Both the position numbers and the translations under genes were made by a program. Source: Taishania sp045629585 (GTDB lineage Bacteria > Bacteroidota > Bacteroidia > Flavobacteriales_D > Crocinitomicaceae). From it: a stretch of DNA of 64,000 nucleotides. Below the pieces are notes generated by a model. That model was not told where the DNA came from. It searched no databases and saw nothing but the letters and a program-made list of their open reading frames with translations. The stretch is from positions 30,851-94,850 of the forward strand of contig JAZQRM010000077.1 of the NCBI GenBank assembly GCA_045629585.1. Reading direction: 5' to 3'. How positions within the stretch are numbered: the stretch's first letter is position 1; every line of letters starts with the position of its first letter. Positions 43,888 to 52,619 of the stretch are shown here, piece by piece.

Positions 43888-44949
43888 TTATTCAATCGTG
43901 TCCTCATCCTCAAATTTTAGTTTTATTTTCTCTTTATCGACCTTACTTTTTTCACTTTTCACTTTTTGATTAACTTCAACATTTTCTTGTTTTGATTTTT
44001 CTTTTTTACCAATATAAATTCCTAATCTTATTTCATGTGCCGCACTGTTTACGTTTACTAATTTTCCAACTGGGATATCAATTCCATAAGATAGGTAGGC
44101 GCGTTTAAATAGATTTGCGCCAACTTGCAACATTAACGTACTCGTTGTTCTGCCGTATAGTCCTAACCAAATGGAATGGTTGTATTGAAGTTGAATTCCA
44201 AAATCAGCAAAGCTTTTAAGGTCCTTGTTAAAGCGGTAAATTGCTTGTGGTGCAATGGTGATTTTTCCAGCTTGAAAAGCGTAGGAAATAGTAGCAGTAT
44301 AATGGGGGATGTATCGTCCTTTTAATTCTGTGTCGTTAAATTCCACTCGATTGGGGATTGCTTGTTCTATACCAAAACCAAAGGTTAATTTTTCGGTGTA
44401 TAAACCTATACCTACTGAAGTGTTTAGTAACGATTGATTTAATTGTGCTATTTGTGGCAAAAGTGCATCTTGTTGATTTTGTACGCGAGCATTTCCTCTA
44501 TTAAGGGTTAAATTGCCATATCCTATTCCTAATGTAGCTGAAACCATTAGTTTTTTTGTGACAGGTAAATGGATGGCGTAATTAGCTCTTATAACAGTTT
44601 GGTTAATTAATCCAAGACGGTCGTTATAAAGCATTCCTCCAACCACGTGTTTGTAAACTCCAAGTGTGCGGCTGGGTGAGGAATATAAACCAACTCCTTC
44701 TGTGGTCTGATACCCTCCCTTGTTTGTGCCTAAAGTCACAAATCCATTAGCTAATACGGTATTGATGTTGTCACTATGTCCGAGCCATTGCATTCTATTA
44801 ACTAAATCAATTTGAGCCACCTCATTCGTGCCTGCAAATGCAAAGTTTAACAAATGGGGGCTGTTTAATGTAGTCGTAAATGTAGGTTGTTGTTGAGCCA
44901 TTACTTGTATACTCCACAACACATTGATTAGAATAATTAGTTTTTTCAT
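43888..44949 (-). CDS. PorP/SprF-family type IX secretion outer-membrane protein
   Basis: 353 residues with a signal peptide (ends VMAQ). The body is made of amphipathic beta strands typical of a PorP/SprF beta barrel: FAGTNEVAQIDLVNRMQWLG near 37-56 and repeated GIG/GYG strands to about 310. A Lys/Glu-rich tail (about 315-353) ends it. PorP/SprF proteins support secretion or attachment of particular T9SS cargo. It lies 3 bases after the HYR-repeat cargo gene, as sprF follows sprB in flavobacteria. Confidence 0.88.
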   Translation of the reverse strand: MKKLIILINVLWSIQVMAQQQPTFTTTLNSPHLLNFAFAGTNEVAQIDLVNRMQWLGHSDNINTVLANGFVTLGTNKGGYQTTEGVGLYSSPSRTLGVYKHVVGGMLYNDRLGLINQTVIRANYAIHLPVTKKLMVSATLGIGYGNLTLNRGNARVQNQQDALLPQIAQLNQSLLNTSVGIGLYTEKLTFGFGIEQAIPNRVEFNDTELKGRYIPHYTATISYAFQAGKITIAPQAIYRFNKDLKSFADFGIQLQYNHSIWLGLYGRTTSTLMLQVGANLFKRAYLSYGIDIPVGKLVNVNSAAHEIRLGIYIGKKEKSKQENVEVNQKVKSEKSKVDKEKIKLKFEDEDTIE

Positions 44950-44952
44950 GGC

Positions 44953-47900
44953 TTAGTAAATTACAGTGATTGAACCTTTTACGTCTTTGTCTGAATCGTC
45001 GCTGGTACGTATGGTGTAAAAGTAGACTCCAATTGGTACTTTTTCGCCTTTTGGATTAGTGGCATTCCAAGCTGGTGCATTTCCTAAATCGTGGAATACA
45101 ATAACTCCTGAGCGATCAAATATTTTTATCTCATTGTAGGTAAAGTCAAGTAAAAATTCATCATTATCGCCATCTCCATTTGGAGTAATGAGGTTTACTA
45201 AATTTTCACTAGTTAAATCACCGCAAGATTCTGTTGTTATGGTTATATATTGTGTACGTGGCGGACAGTTTTCATAGTTCAAGGTCAAAGTCAAGTTGTT
45301 TCCCCCAACTAAGAATCCTGTAAAAAATGTTATGCTATCTAATTCGATTGTGTTTATATTAGATGAACCCCAAACACTATTTGTTACTCCATCTAGCGTA
45401 TAATTTGGAACAGGTATTCTTAGATTGTAAGAATAGCAATAGATAGAGTCAAGTGCCTCGAAAGCAATATCAGCAGTTTTGAATATGCGAATTGAATCTT
45501 TTGCTGTTGGGCATCCTTGAATAGGATTGGCGGTGTAGTAGTAAGTCGTCCAACCATTTGGCATGTCAGTGACGGTTGTTGTCATAGCGGTTGGTACGGC
45601 AAAACGTACATTGGTCGTTGATGTCCATATACCTGCTGTGGTTGATAGAGCAGATAGATTATGATAGTTACTATTGCAAGCAAATTCTTCTGTGTTTTGA
45701 ATAGTTACACTGGCAGGCATGTTGTTGTTAACAAGGATCGTGTCTGAAGAAAGTCCGCAAATGCCATTGTTTACTGTCCAAATAAATTGATAATTGCCAG
45801 CTGTTAATCCATTGACACCGGTAATGGCCTCATTCGGGTTGTTGATGATGGTTGAGTTATTGCCATTGAAGGACCAAAGTCCTCCACTTGCTGGGGAAGC
45901 TGCTATCGTTAAGCTATTTTCATTACACAAAGCGATGAAAGGAGTTAAGACATTCGCGGTAATAGTTGAGTCAATAACTGTTACCGTAAATGAACAGGAA
46001 GGGGAATTTATAGCTCCTTGTACTTGGTAGGTTATCGTCGTGATCCCTATTGGGAAAATCTCGCCAGATGTTAATCCACTGGAGCTGATGTTAATTGCTT
46101 GTCCTGAACATGAACCTGTTACTGCTGGTTCAGGATATTCTACATAAGTACCACAGTTTTCTACATTACTTGGACAAATAAGTGTTGCAGGGGTGTTGTC
46201 AATAATTGTGAGTTCAAATATACATTGCGCTGTATTGTTTCCAATATCTGTAACAGTTAAGGTGATTGGATGTATTCCAACGGTCAATGCAGTACCTACT
46301 GTTGGAGATTGATCAATCGTGTAATTGCTGCAATTGTCAATTACAGGAGCATAAATAACATAGGAAGATAAAATGGCTTCACAATTACCTGTTGTGTTTA
46401 CCGTTTGTGCAGCGGGACAAGTAATTAATGGCGGAATTAAATCTTCTGGAAGAACTGTTATTAAACAGGATTGACTATTGCCGGATTGGTCTGTAACGGT
46501 GAAATTAACAGCGGTAGATCCTTGTGCTGTCGATCCAGGACTTAACGATTGATTAAAAAGGAATTGGGTTGTTGTACAATTATCGGAGAAATCAACGAAT
46601 TCAGAAAGATTCGGTATTGTAAGTGAACAATCGGAAGTAGAAGGTACTATGATTGGTGTTGCGCAATCAATGATCGGAGCTAGCGTGTCCAGAAGAATAA
46701 GTTGGACTAAACATTCACTTGTATTTTGATTTTCATCTTGAGCCGTAATACTTGCGAATGTGTTTGCAGTAATGATTGAGTTGACGCTTGGTACTTGATT
46801 AATAAATATAGAAGAAGAATGAGTACAATTGTCTGTTGCTGTAACATTTCCAAATAGGAGAGGTACTATTGCCTCACAGTTGACGTTTTTATAAATATTT
46901 ACAGAAGTTGGACAATCTGTAAGTGTTGGAGGTGTGTTGTCTATTAGTTCGAGATTGAAGGAGCAGAATGAAGTGTGATTTAATTCATCGGTTACACGTA
47001 CTGTAATCAAATTGTTGTTTTCAATAAGAGAAGTACCAATTGCTAAGTTAAATTCAATAATCATATCACCAGTAGCAGAGCAATTGTCTGTAATCTGTAT
47101 TTCACTTCTTAAATCCATCATGAATGCGGTGCAATTTGCGTCGCGTGCTTGTTGAAAGTTTTGAGGACATGTAAGTTCAGGACCCAATAAGTCTACACCG
47201 TTTGCCGTAAAAGAACAAGAACGAGATTGAGCAAATTGATCGGTCATTGTAATCGTTACCACTTGTGAAGCGGGGACAACTGTTCCGGCGATAGGATTTT
47301 GGGTGAAACTGACAAAAGCTGGACACACATGCTCTAAACTTGCGACACCTGTTAGATTGGGGAGTATTGGTGTGCAACCTGCACTCAAGGGGTAGTCAAA
47401 TGAGGTTGGACAAGTTATTTGTGGAGTCCCGTCTGTAGTCCCTTCAACGGTAATGTTATCAATTGCAAGTGGTTGGTAATTTTGATCGTAGTTATCAATC
47501 AAATTTGAAAATTTTAGTTCAAACTCTTGATTATTTAATTCAATAGGTAGTGCTTGTGTAAATGTTGTCCAGCTTGCTGAATTATTTAAATTACTAATAA
47601 GTATCCAAGGAGTAGTCCCAAGTATACGGTAGGAGATAGCTGCTAAACTCGCATTGTGTTTTTTGTAATCAAATTGCAATGTTAGGTTTTGAGCACATGC
47701 TACTTGAAGTACAATGTCAAAAGAAATTTCTTCTGCAGTTGAAGATTGATTTATTCCATAAAAGGTATTTGAATATGTCGAACAATCACCTGTTGTCATT
47801 ATGTTTGGAGCGATATAGGCGGCCTTAGTTCCTGTTTGGCTCGGTCCATTTCCTGCACAATTGTTTACTATGAAATGATTAAGTGTTCCTGTACTATTGA

Positions 47901-48003
47901 CAAGGAATGTGTTTTCAAAATCTTGTGAAAAAAGAACGGTTTGCCCATGTGTTTTTGACGTAAATAATACGACAATCACACATAAAAGTAGAAGTCTTTT
48001 CAT
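44953..48003 (-). CDS. T9SS type B secreted protein with HYR-like repeats
   Basis: 1016 residues. A signal peptide (about 1-20, ending THGQ) leads to an N-terminal module of about 170 residues resembling a carbohydrate-binding or MAM-type domain. About six HYR-like repeats of some 80 residues follow (about 195-680), each starting with CP and holding paired cysteines. Two Ig/PKD-like modules come next (about 685-920). The end (about 930-1016) is the gliding-type CHU_C signal: LITPNGDGDNDEF and PIGVYFYTI. It is exported by Sec and T9SS to the surface. The function is probably adhesive. Confidence 0.9.
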   Translation of the reverse strand: MKRLLLLCVIVVLFTSKTHGQTVLFSQDFENTFLVNSTGTLNHFIVNNCAGNGPSQTGTKAAYIAPNIMTTGDCSTYSNTFYGINQSSTAEEISFDIVLQVACAQNLTLQFDYKKHNASLAAISYRILGTTPWILISNLNNSASWTTFTQALPIELNNQEFELKFSNLIDNYDQNYQPLAIDNITVEGTTDGTPQITCPTSFDYPLSAGCTPILPNLTGVASLEHVCPAFVSFTQNPIAGTVVPASQVVTITMTDQFAQSRSCSFTANGVDLLGPELTCPQNFQQARDANCTAFMMDLRSEIQITDNCSATGDMIIEFNLAIGTSLIENNNLITVRVTDELNHTSFCSFNLELIDNTPPTLTDCPTSVNIYKNVNCEAIVPLLFGNVTATDNCTHSSSIFINQVPSVNSIITANTFASITAQDENQNTSECLVQLILLDTLAPIIDCATPIIVPSTSDCSLTIPNLSEFVDFSDNCTTTQFLFNQSLSPGSTAQGSTAVNFTVTDQSGNSQSCLITVLPEDLIPPLITCPAAQTVNTTGNCEAILSSYVIYAPVIDNCSNYTIDQSPTVGTALTVGIHPITLTVTDIGNNTAQCIFELTIIDNTPATLICPSNVENCGTYVEYPEPAVTGSCSGQAINISSSGLTSGEIFPIGITTITYQVQGAINSPSCSFTVTVIDSTITANVLTPFIALCNENSLTIAASPASGGLWSFNGNNSTIINNPNEAITGVNGLTAGNYQFIWTVNNGICGLSSDTILVNNNMPASVTIQNTEEFACNSNYHNLSALSTTAGIWTSTTNVRFAVPTAMTTTVTDMPNGWTTYYYTANPIQGCPTAKDSIRIFKTADIAFEALDSIYCYSYNLRIPVPNYTLDGVTNSVWGSSNINTIELDSITFFTGFLVGGNNLTLTLNYENCPPRTQYITITTESCGDLTSENLVNLITPNGDGDNDEFLLDFTYNEIKIFDRSGVIVFHDLGNAPAWNATNPKGEKVPIGVYFYTIRTSDDSDKDVKGSITVIY

Positions 48004-48145
48004 GTAGCAGAATTAATTGTTAATTTTCATTCGTAGAGCCTAAATGTAAATATATTTTTGGAATTCGAATTTATAATTTGTGGTTCTTGACTATTTACCG
48101 TGTATAACTTCCCATTTCCTAATTTTCTAAGAGTATTTTAGTTTT

Positions 48146-48153
48146 TACATTTG
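48146..48153 (+). promoter_or_regulatory. Candidate -7 element of ddl
   Basis: TACATTTG ends 5 bases before the ddl ATG, so the transcript could start at or near the start codon. No TTG was found at the normal -33 distance, which keeps confidence low. Confidence 0.35.
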
Positions 48154-48158
48154 TGTAA

Positions 48159-49133
48159 ATGAGCAAGGCTATGAATATTGGAATTATTTGTGGGGGATTT
48201 ACATCCGAGTATGAAATCTCTTTGAAGAGTGGAGCAACGATTGCTCATCATTTACCAGCGCCCTATGTTGCTTATCGGATCGTTTTAAGAAAGGGGGCTT
48301 GTAATGTTATTGTGGATGAGGTAGAATTTCCTTTTGATTTGGCGTCGGGATCTTTTGTGAAAGACGAAAAGATTATTAAAATCGATGCTTTCATAATTTA
48401 TACACATGGTGATCCAGGTGAAAATGGGAAATTACAAGCAATGTTTGATATTTACGGTCATCGCTATGTCAATTCTTCTGCTCTAGCGTCGGAATTGTCT
48501 TTTGATAAGTGGTTTTGTAACCAGTTTTTAAAAGGTTTTGACATTAATGTTGCTGCATCTCAGTTAATATTAGAAGGACAGCCCTATGTGTGCGAAGAGA
48601 TCGTAAATCGATTAGGATTACCTTTGTTTGTTAAGCCTTGTGATTCGGGTTCGTCTTTTGGAATTTCAAGAGTTAATAAAATAGAGGATTTGGATAAAGC
48701 GATTAATGTTGCTTTTAAAGAAGGTGATTCAGTTGTAATTGAATCTTTTTTAGACGGAACAGAAGTTACTTGTGGTGTTTATCGAACGCATAAAGGAATA
48801 CAAGCATTACCTCTAACAGAGATTGTTTCTGAAACAGAGTTTTTTGATTACGAGGCTAAATACCTAGGTAAATCACAAGAAATTGTGCCTGCTAGAATTA
48901 GCGAAGAACATACACAATTGGTGCAACAGGTAGCGAAAAAGGTCTATCAAATCATTCGATTAAATTCAGTGGCTCGTATTGATTTCATGCTTGTTAATGG
49001 CGTGCCTTTTGTAATTGAAGTCAATACAACACCAGGTTTCACGAGTGAATCAATTGTGCCCAGAATGCTAAAACACGAGCAAATTGAAATTGCTGATTTT
49101 TGGAAGGATATTTTAGATTACAACTTAGCTTAA
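48159..49133 (+). CDS. ddl: D-alanine--D-alanine ligase
   Basis: 324 residues with an ATP-grasp fold. It contains GIICGGFTSEYEISLKSG (about 9-26), the central FVKPCDSGSSFGISRV, the omega loop region around LTEIVSETEFFDYEAKY and the metal-binding INFVIEVNTTPGFT-like end (PFVIEVNTTPGFTSES). It joins two D-Ala for peptidoglycan precursors. Alternative ATG at 48171. Its stop overlaps the stop of the convergent PBP gene by 4 bases. Confidence 0.97.
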   Translation: MSKAMNIGIICGGFTSEYEISLKSGATIAHHLPAPYVAYRIVLRKGACNVIVDEVEFPFDLASGSFVKDEKIIKIDAFIIYTHGDPGENGKLQAMFDIYGHRYVNSSALASELSFDKWFCNQFLKGFDINVAASQLILEGQPYVCEEIVNRLGLPLFVKPCDSGSSFGISRVNKIEDLDKAINVAFKEGDSVVIESFLDGTEVTCGVYRTHKGIQALPLTEIVSETEFFDYEAKYLGKSQEIVPARISEEHTQLVQQVAKKVYQIIRLNSVARIDFMLVNGVPFVIEVNTTPGFTSESIVPRMLKHEQIEIADFWKDILDYNLA

Positions 49134-50563
49134 TAATTTGCCATTGCATTAAAAATGTCTTCCATTGCGGTTACGAGTTCCTTATTTGAACAAGTGTGTT
49201 GGTTAACAATTATCGCAAAGGCAAGTCGTTTACCTGATTTTGAATCTACATAACCTGCGTAGGATTTAACTCGACGCATGGTACCACTTTTAGCTCGCAT
49301 AACACCTTGTGCGGGCTTATTTTTTGCTACATTTTTTAACGTTCCTTGTAAACCCGCTTGCGGCAAAGTATTATAAAAAATAGTTGAATATTTTGATTTT
49401 TGCATGTAAATAAGTAAGTCTACCAGCATTGAAGCACTTATGCAATTGGTTCTCGATAATCCACTTCCATCATTTAAGATGAGGTGTTGTACAGTGAGTT
49501 TATCTTTCCAATAATTTTCCATTGCAGAGCAAGCATCTACATGTCTTGTAAATCCTTTCGTTTCTGCTGCGGCAATTCGCATGACACCTTCGGCAAATAA
49601 GTTTACGCTTTCAAAATTAGTTACTCGTAGAATGTCTTCTAGTCGTTTACCTTGATAGATTAAAAAAGTATCTTTTATCTCTGTACTGTTGGATATTAAC
49701 CTACTTGTTTTTGCGGTATTAACCCGAATGTTGTTTTGTTCTAAATGATTTTCAATAACATATGCCAAAGCCTGTTCAGGGTCAGGCATACTTCCTCTTA
49801 CTGTATAATTGGATTTTAACTCGGGTAATTCACCAGTACCATATCTATCAATGGAATATACAGCTCCAAAAAGGGAAGAGTTATCTCCATTCACTTTTCC
49901 AGCAAAAATGCGATTGTCGAAACTTAATGGAATGGGAGGTGTTGTGTAGAGTAATTCACTTATAGTTCCTGCTTTTCCAGTTTTGAATGTGTAAAGTAAA
50001 ATGTTATCATATAAGTTGGTTCCAGAAAAATGTGCCCCATATGCATTTCCAATATCTCCCCATTGCCAATCAGCTGGAGAACCTTCATAACCGAAATAAG
50101 AGCCGTCAACAATAATTTTTCCTTCAATAACTTGAATTCCTTTTGCAATGAGAACATTTAACCAAACGTTTAAAAAGGAATCTTTATGTTCATTGAAATA
50201 TTTACTTCCTAAAGAAACATCCCCAAATGACTGGATGATTAAATCTCCTTTTAATATGTTCTTTTCTATTGTTCCATTGCTTCCGAGAATTGTTTTGGAT
50301 CGATATTCTGGGCCTAGTTGTTCCAAGGCATAAGCGGTTGAGAAAAGTTTTGTAGTTGATGCAGTTGGCATTATCTTATTCGAATTGACAGCCGAAATGA
50401 CCTCCTTTGTATTTACATCTACTATTTGAATACCAATACTTCCATTTTGAACAAACTCTTGTTCCTGAAATTTTTTAACAGAACTGTAAATAGTTTGTGA
50501 GTTCGAGTAATGACTAAAGAGAGCTATTGAAATAAGTAATGGTAATGCAAGAAGTGTTTTCAT
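49130..50563 (-). CDS. dacB: D-alanyl-D-alanine carboxypeptidase/endopeptidase (PBP4, S13 family)
   Basis: 477 residues with a signal peptide (about 1-22). The penicillin-binding motifs are present: STTK with nucleophile Ser69 and Lys72, SVN near 320 in FESVNLFAEG, and KSG in RAKSGTMRRVKSYAGY near 425. An inserted domain of the S13 class lies between the first two. It cleaves the terminal D-Ala or cross-links in the periplasm. It converges on ddl, which makes the dipeptide it acts on. Confidence 0.94.
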   Translation of the reverse strand: MKTLLALPLLISIALFSHYSNSQTIYSSVKKFQEQEFVQNGSIGIQIVDVNTKEVISAVNSNKIMPTASTTKLFSTAYALEQLGPEYRSKTILGSNGTIEKNILKGDLIIQSFGDVSLGSKYFNEHKDSFLNVWLNVLIAKGIQVIEGKIIVDGSYFGYEGSPADWQWGDIGNAYGAHFSGTNLYDNILLYTFKTGKAGTISELLYTTPPIPLSFDNRIFAGKVNGDNSSLFGAVYSIDRYGTGELPELKSNYTVRGSMPDPEQALAYVIENHLEQNNIRVNTAKTSRLISNSTEIKDTFLIYQGKRLEDILRVTNFESVNLFAEGVMRIAAAETKGFTRHVDACSAMENYWKDKLTVQHLILNDGSGLSRTNCISASMLVDLLIYMQKSKYSTIFYNTLPQAGLQGTLKNVAKNKPAQGVMRAKSGTMRRVKSYAGYVDSKSGKRLAFAIIVNQHTCSNKELVTAMEDIFNAMANY

Positions 50564-50609
50564 AACTACAAATCTGGTAAAATAATAAAACAGGACTACT
50601 AAAGTAACA

Positions 50610-50637
50610 TTGATTTTGTATTTAAGCAGTACATTTG
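50610..50637 (+). promoter_or_regulatory. Promoter of the polysaccharide operon
   Basis: TTG (50610-50612), 17-base spacer, TACATTTG (50630-50637). It fits the Bacteroidota consensus at the short end of spacing and gives a very short leader before ATG 50651. Confidence 0.55.
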
Positions 50638-50650
50638 TTTTACAAAAAAA

Positions 50651-51850
50651 ATGCCACCATTTAAAATGAAAAATAATAAGAAGATTAAAGTACTTCGGAT
50701 AATAAATCGATTTAATATTGGTGGTCCTACATACAATGCCGTGTTCTTGTCTCGTTATTTAGGAGATGAATATGAAACTTTATTAATTGGTGGTAGACCG
50801 GAGGAAGGGGAAACAGATTCTTTACATATATGTGAAGCGTATGATGTAGAACCTATTTTGATTGATGAACTAACGCGAAATCCGAATTTTTCAGATGATG
50901 CAAAAGCATTTTTAAGAATCAGGAAAATCATCAATGAGTACAAACCTGACATTGTACATACACATGCTGCTAAAGCAGGTGCAATTGGTAGATTTGCTGC
51001 GTGGAGCTGTGGTGTTCCGGTAAGGGTCCATACTTTTCATGGGCATGTTTTTCATTCTTATTTTGGAAGAACAAAAACGACAGTTTTTAAGTGGATAGAA
51101 CGTTTTTTAGCTAGATTGTCGACTCAGATTGTTGTGATTTCTCCTTTACAACAAAAGGAAATTGTTTTGGATCACAAGATTGTTTCAGCAAAAAAAACAA
51201 CGGTAGTACCTCTTGGTTTTGATCTACAAAATTTTCAGTTAACCGCTGGTCAATATAGAAAACAAACAAGAGAGATTTATAACATTCAAGAAGATGAAAT
51301 TGCAATAGCTATCATTGGTCGATTAACGGCGATCAAAAATCACACCTTTTTGATTGATGTTCTGGATGATGTTCAAAAAATGACCAACAAAAAGATTCGT
51401 TTTTTTATTGTTGGTGATGGTGAATTAAGAACTGAAATTGAACAATTTGTTGCTTCTAAAAAATGGAAAGAGCATATTAAAATTGAATTTACTTCTTGGA
51501 TTAAACAAGTGAATGAGTTTGTTCCAGCGATGGATATTGTTGCGCTTTGTTCGCTTAATGAAGGTACGCCAGTGAGTTTGATTGAAGCACAAGCAGCTAA
51601 TGTTGCTGTGATTTCAAATGATGTTGGAGGTGTAAGAGATGTCGTAGCAGATGAAAAAACTGGGTGTATTGTAACAAAATTGGATAAATTAGAGTATACT
51701 AACAAATTGTTTAAGTTGATTGATGATGATGTAACCCGTGAGTCTTTCCGAAGGAATGGATGGGATTTTGTGAGTCAAAAATATCATTACAATAGATTAG
51801 CTGATGACATAAGTCAGTTGTATAAAAGATTATTAAAACATGAAAATTAG
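50651..51850 (+). CDS. Glycosyltransferase family 4
   Basis: 399 residues. The N-terminal acceptor half has RIINRFNIGGPTYN (about 17-30) and HTHAAKAGAIGRFAAW. The C-terminal nucleotide-sugar half has IAIIGRLTAIKNHTFLIDVL and SLNEGTPVSLIEAQAANVAVI, the EX7E motif of GT-B family 4 enzymes. It probably adds a sugar to a lipid-linked exopolysaccharide unit on the cytoplasmic face. ATG at 50666 is an alternative start. The end overlaps the next gene by 11 bases, so expression is coupled. Confidence 0.92.
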   Translation: MPPFKMKNNKKIKVLRIINRFNIGGPTYNAVFLSRYLGDEYETLLIGGRPEEGETDSLHICEAYDVEPILIDELTRNPNFSDDAKAFLRIRKIINEYKPDIVHTHAAKAGAIGRFAAWSCGVPVRVHTFHGHVFHSYFGRTKTTVFKWIERFLARLSTQIVVISPLQQKEIVLDHKIVSAKKTTVVPLGFDLQNFQLTAGQYRKQTREIYNIQEDEIAIAIIGRLTAIKNHTFLIDVLDDVQKMTNKKIRFFIVGDGELRTEIEQFVASKKWKEHIKIEFTSWIKQVNEFVPAMDIVALCSLNEGTPVSLIEAQAANVAVISNDVGGVRDVVADEKTGCIVTKLDKLEYTNKLFKLIDDDVTRESFRRNGWDFVSQKYHYNRLADDISQLYKRLLKHEN

Positions 51851-52616
51851 TCAAAGAATAGTTTTTGCTATTACTATACTATTAATCGTAACAGGTTGTG
51901 GAGTGAATTCTTCCATCATGTTAAAGTCACCACGCAAGGTACATTACACCAACGCCTCGGAAATCCCAATGCAACCAAAAACGGCGTATGTTATTTCAAT
52001 AGATGATAAAATCCAGTTCCAATTGTATACGAACCAAGGAGAAGCTTTGCTCTTATCAAACGCAGATGTGAATTTAAATGGTTCAAGTGTTGGTGGAAAA
52101 CAAGAAATTATTTTTACAGTTGATAGGTACGGAATGGTCGAATTACCCAAATTAGGTAAGGTGAAAATTCAAGGGTTGACCATCGAAGAGTGTGAAGATT
52201 TATTAGAAAAACTATACGGTGAGGAATATCTAAATCCTTTTGTACAAGTTCAAATTTTGAACCAACGAGTACTTGTCTTTCCTGGTGAACCAGGTAAAGC
52301 GATGGTTGTGCCATTGGACAACAATAATACTACATTAATGGAAGCGCTTGCAATTGCTGGAGGGATAGCAGAAAGAGGGAAAGCAAGCACCATTCGCTTA
52401 ATTAGAAAGGAAGGAGAGGAAAGGAAAGTCTATTCTATCGATCTGAGAACAATGGAAGGCTTGCCTTACGGAGATTTAATTGTACAAGCGAATGATTATA
52501 TTTATGTAGAACCAACAACTAAGTTTACACGTGAAATCATTAAAGATATAGCCCCAATCATACAAATTGTGTCAAGTAGTTTAGTGATAATTACCGTTTT
52601 TAGTAATTTAAAGTAA
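51840..52616 (+). CDS. Wza-like polysaccharide export lipoprotein
   Basis: 258 residues. Lipobox VTGC at 17-20. A Poly_export domain (about 45-130; VISIDDKIQFQLYTNQG, VDRYGMVELPKLGKVKIQGL) is followed by an SLBB domain (about 145-220; MEALAIAGGIAERGKASTIRLIRKEG). A hydrophobic C-terminal helix (about 228-254) may span the membrane. Wza-type proteins form the outer-membrane channel for capsule or exopolysaccharide. It is directly followed by the Wzc-like gene after 3 bases. Confidence 0.93.
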   Translation: MKISQRIVFAITILLIVTGCGVNSSIMLKSPRKVHYTNASEIPMQPKTAYVISIDDKIQFQLYTNQGEALLLSNADVNLNGSSVGGKQEIIFTVDRYGMVELPKLGKVKIQGLTIEECEDLLEKLYGEEYLNPFVQVQILNQRVLVFPGEPGKAMVVPLDNNNTTLMEALAIAGGIAERGKASTIRLIRKEGEERKVYSIDLRTMEGLPYGDLIVQANDYIYVEPTTKFTREIIKDIAPIIQIVSSSLVIITVFSNLK

Positions 52617-52619
52617 GTA

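Noticed and set aside
44953..48003. HYR repeats considered as tandem DNA repeats or a phase-variable locus
   Set aside because: The repeats are diverged at protein and DNA level, so recombination or slippage is not suggested.
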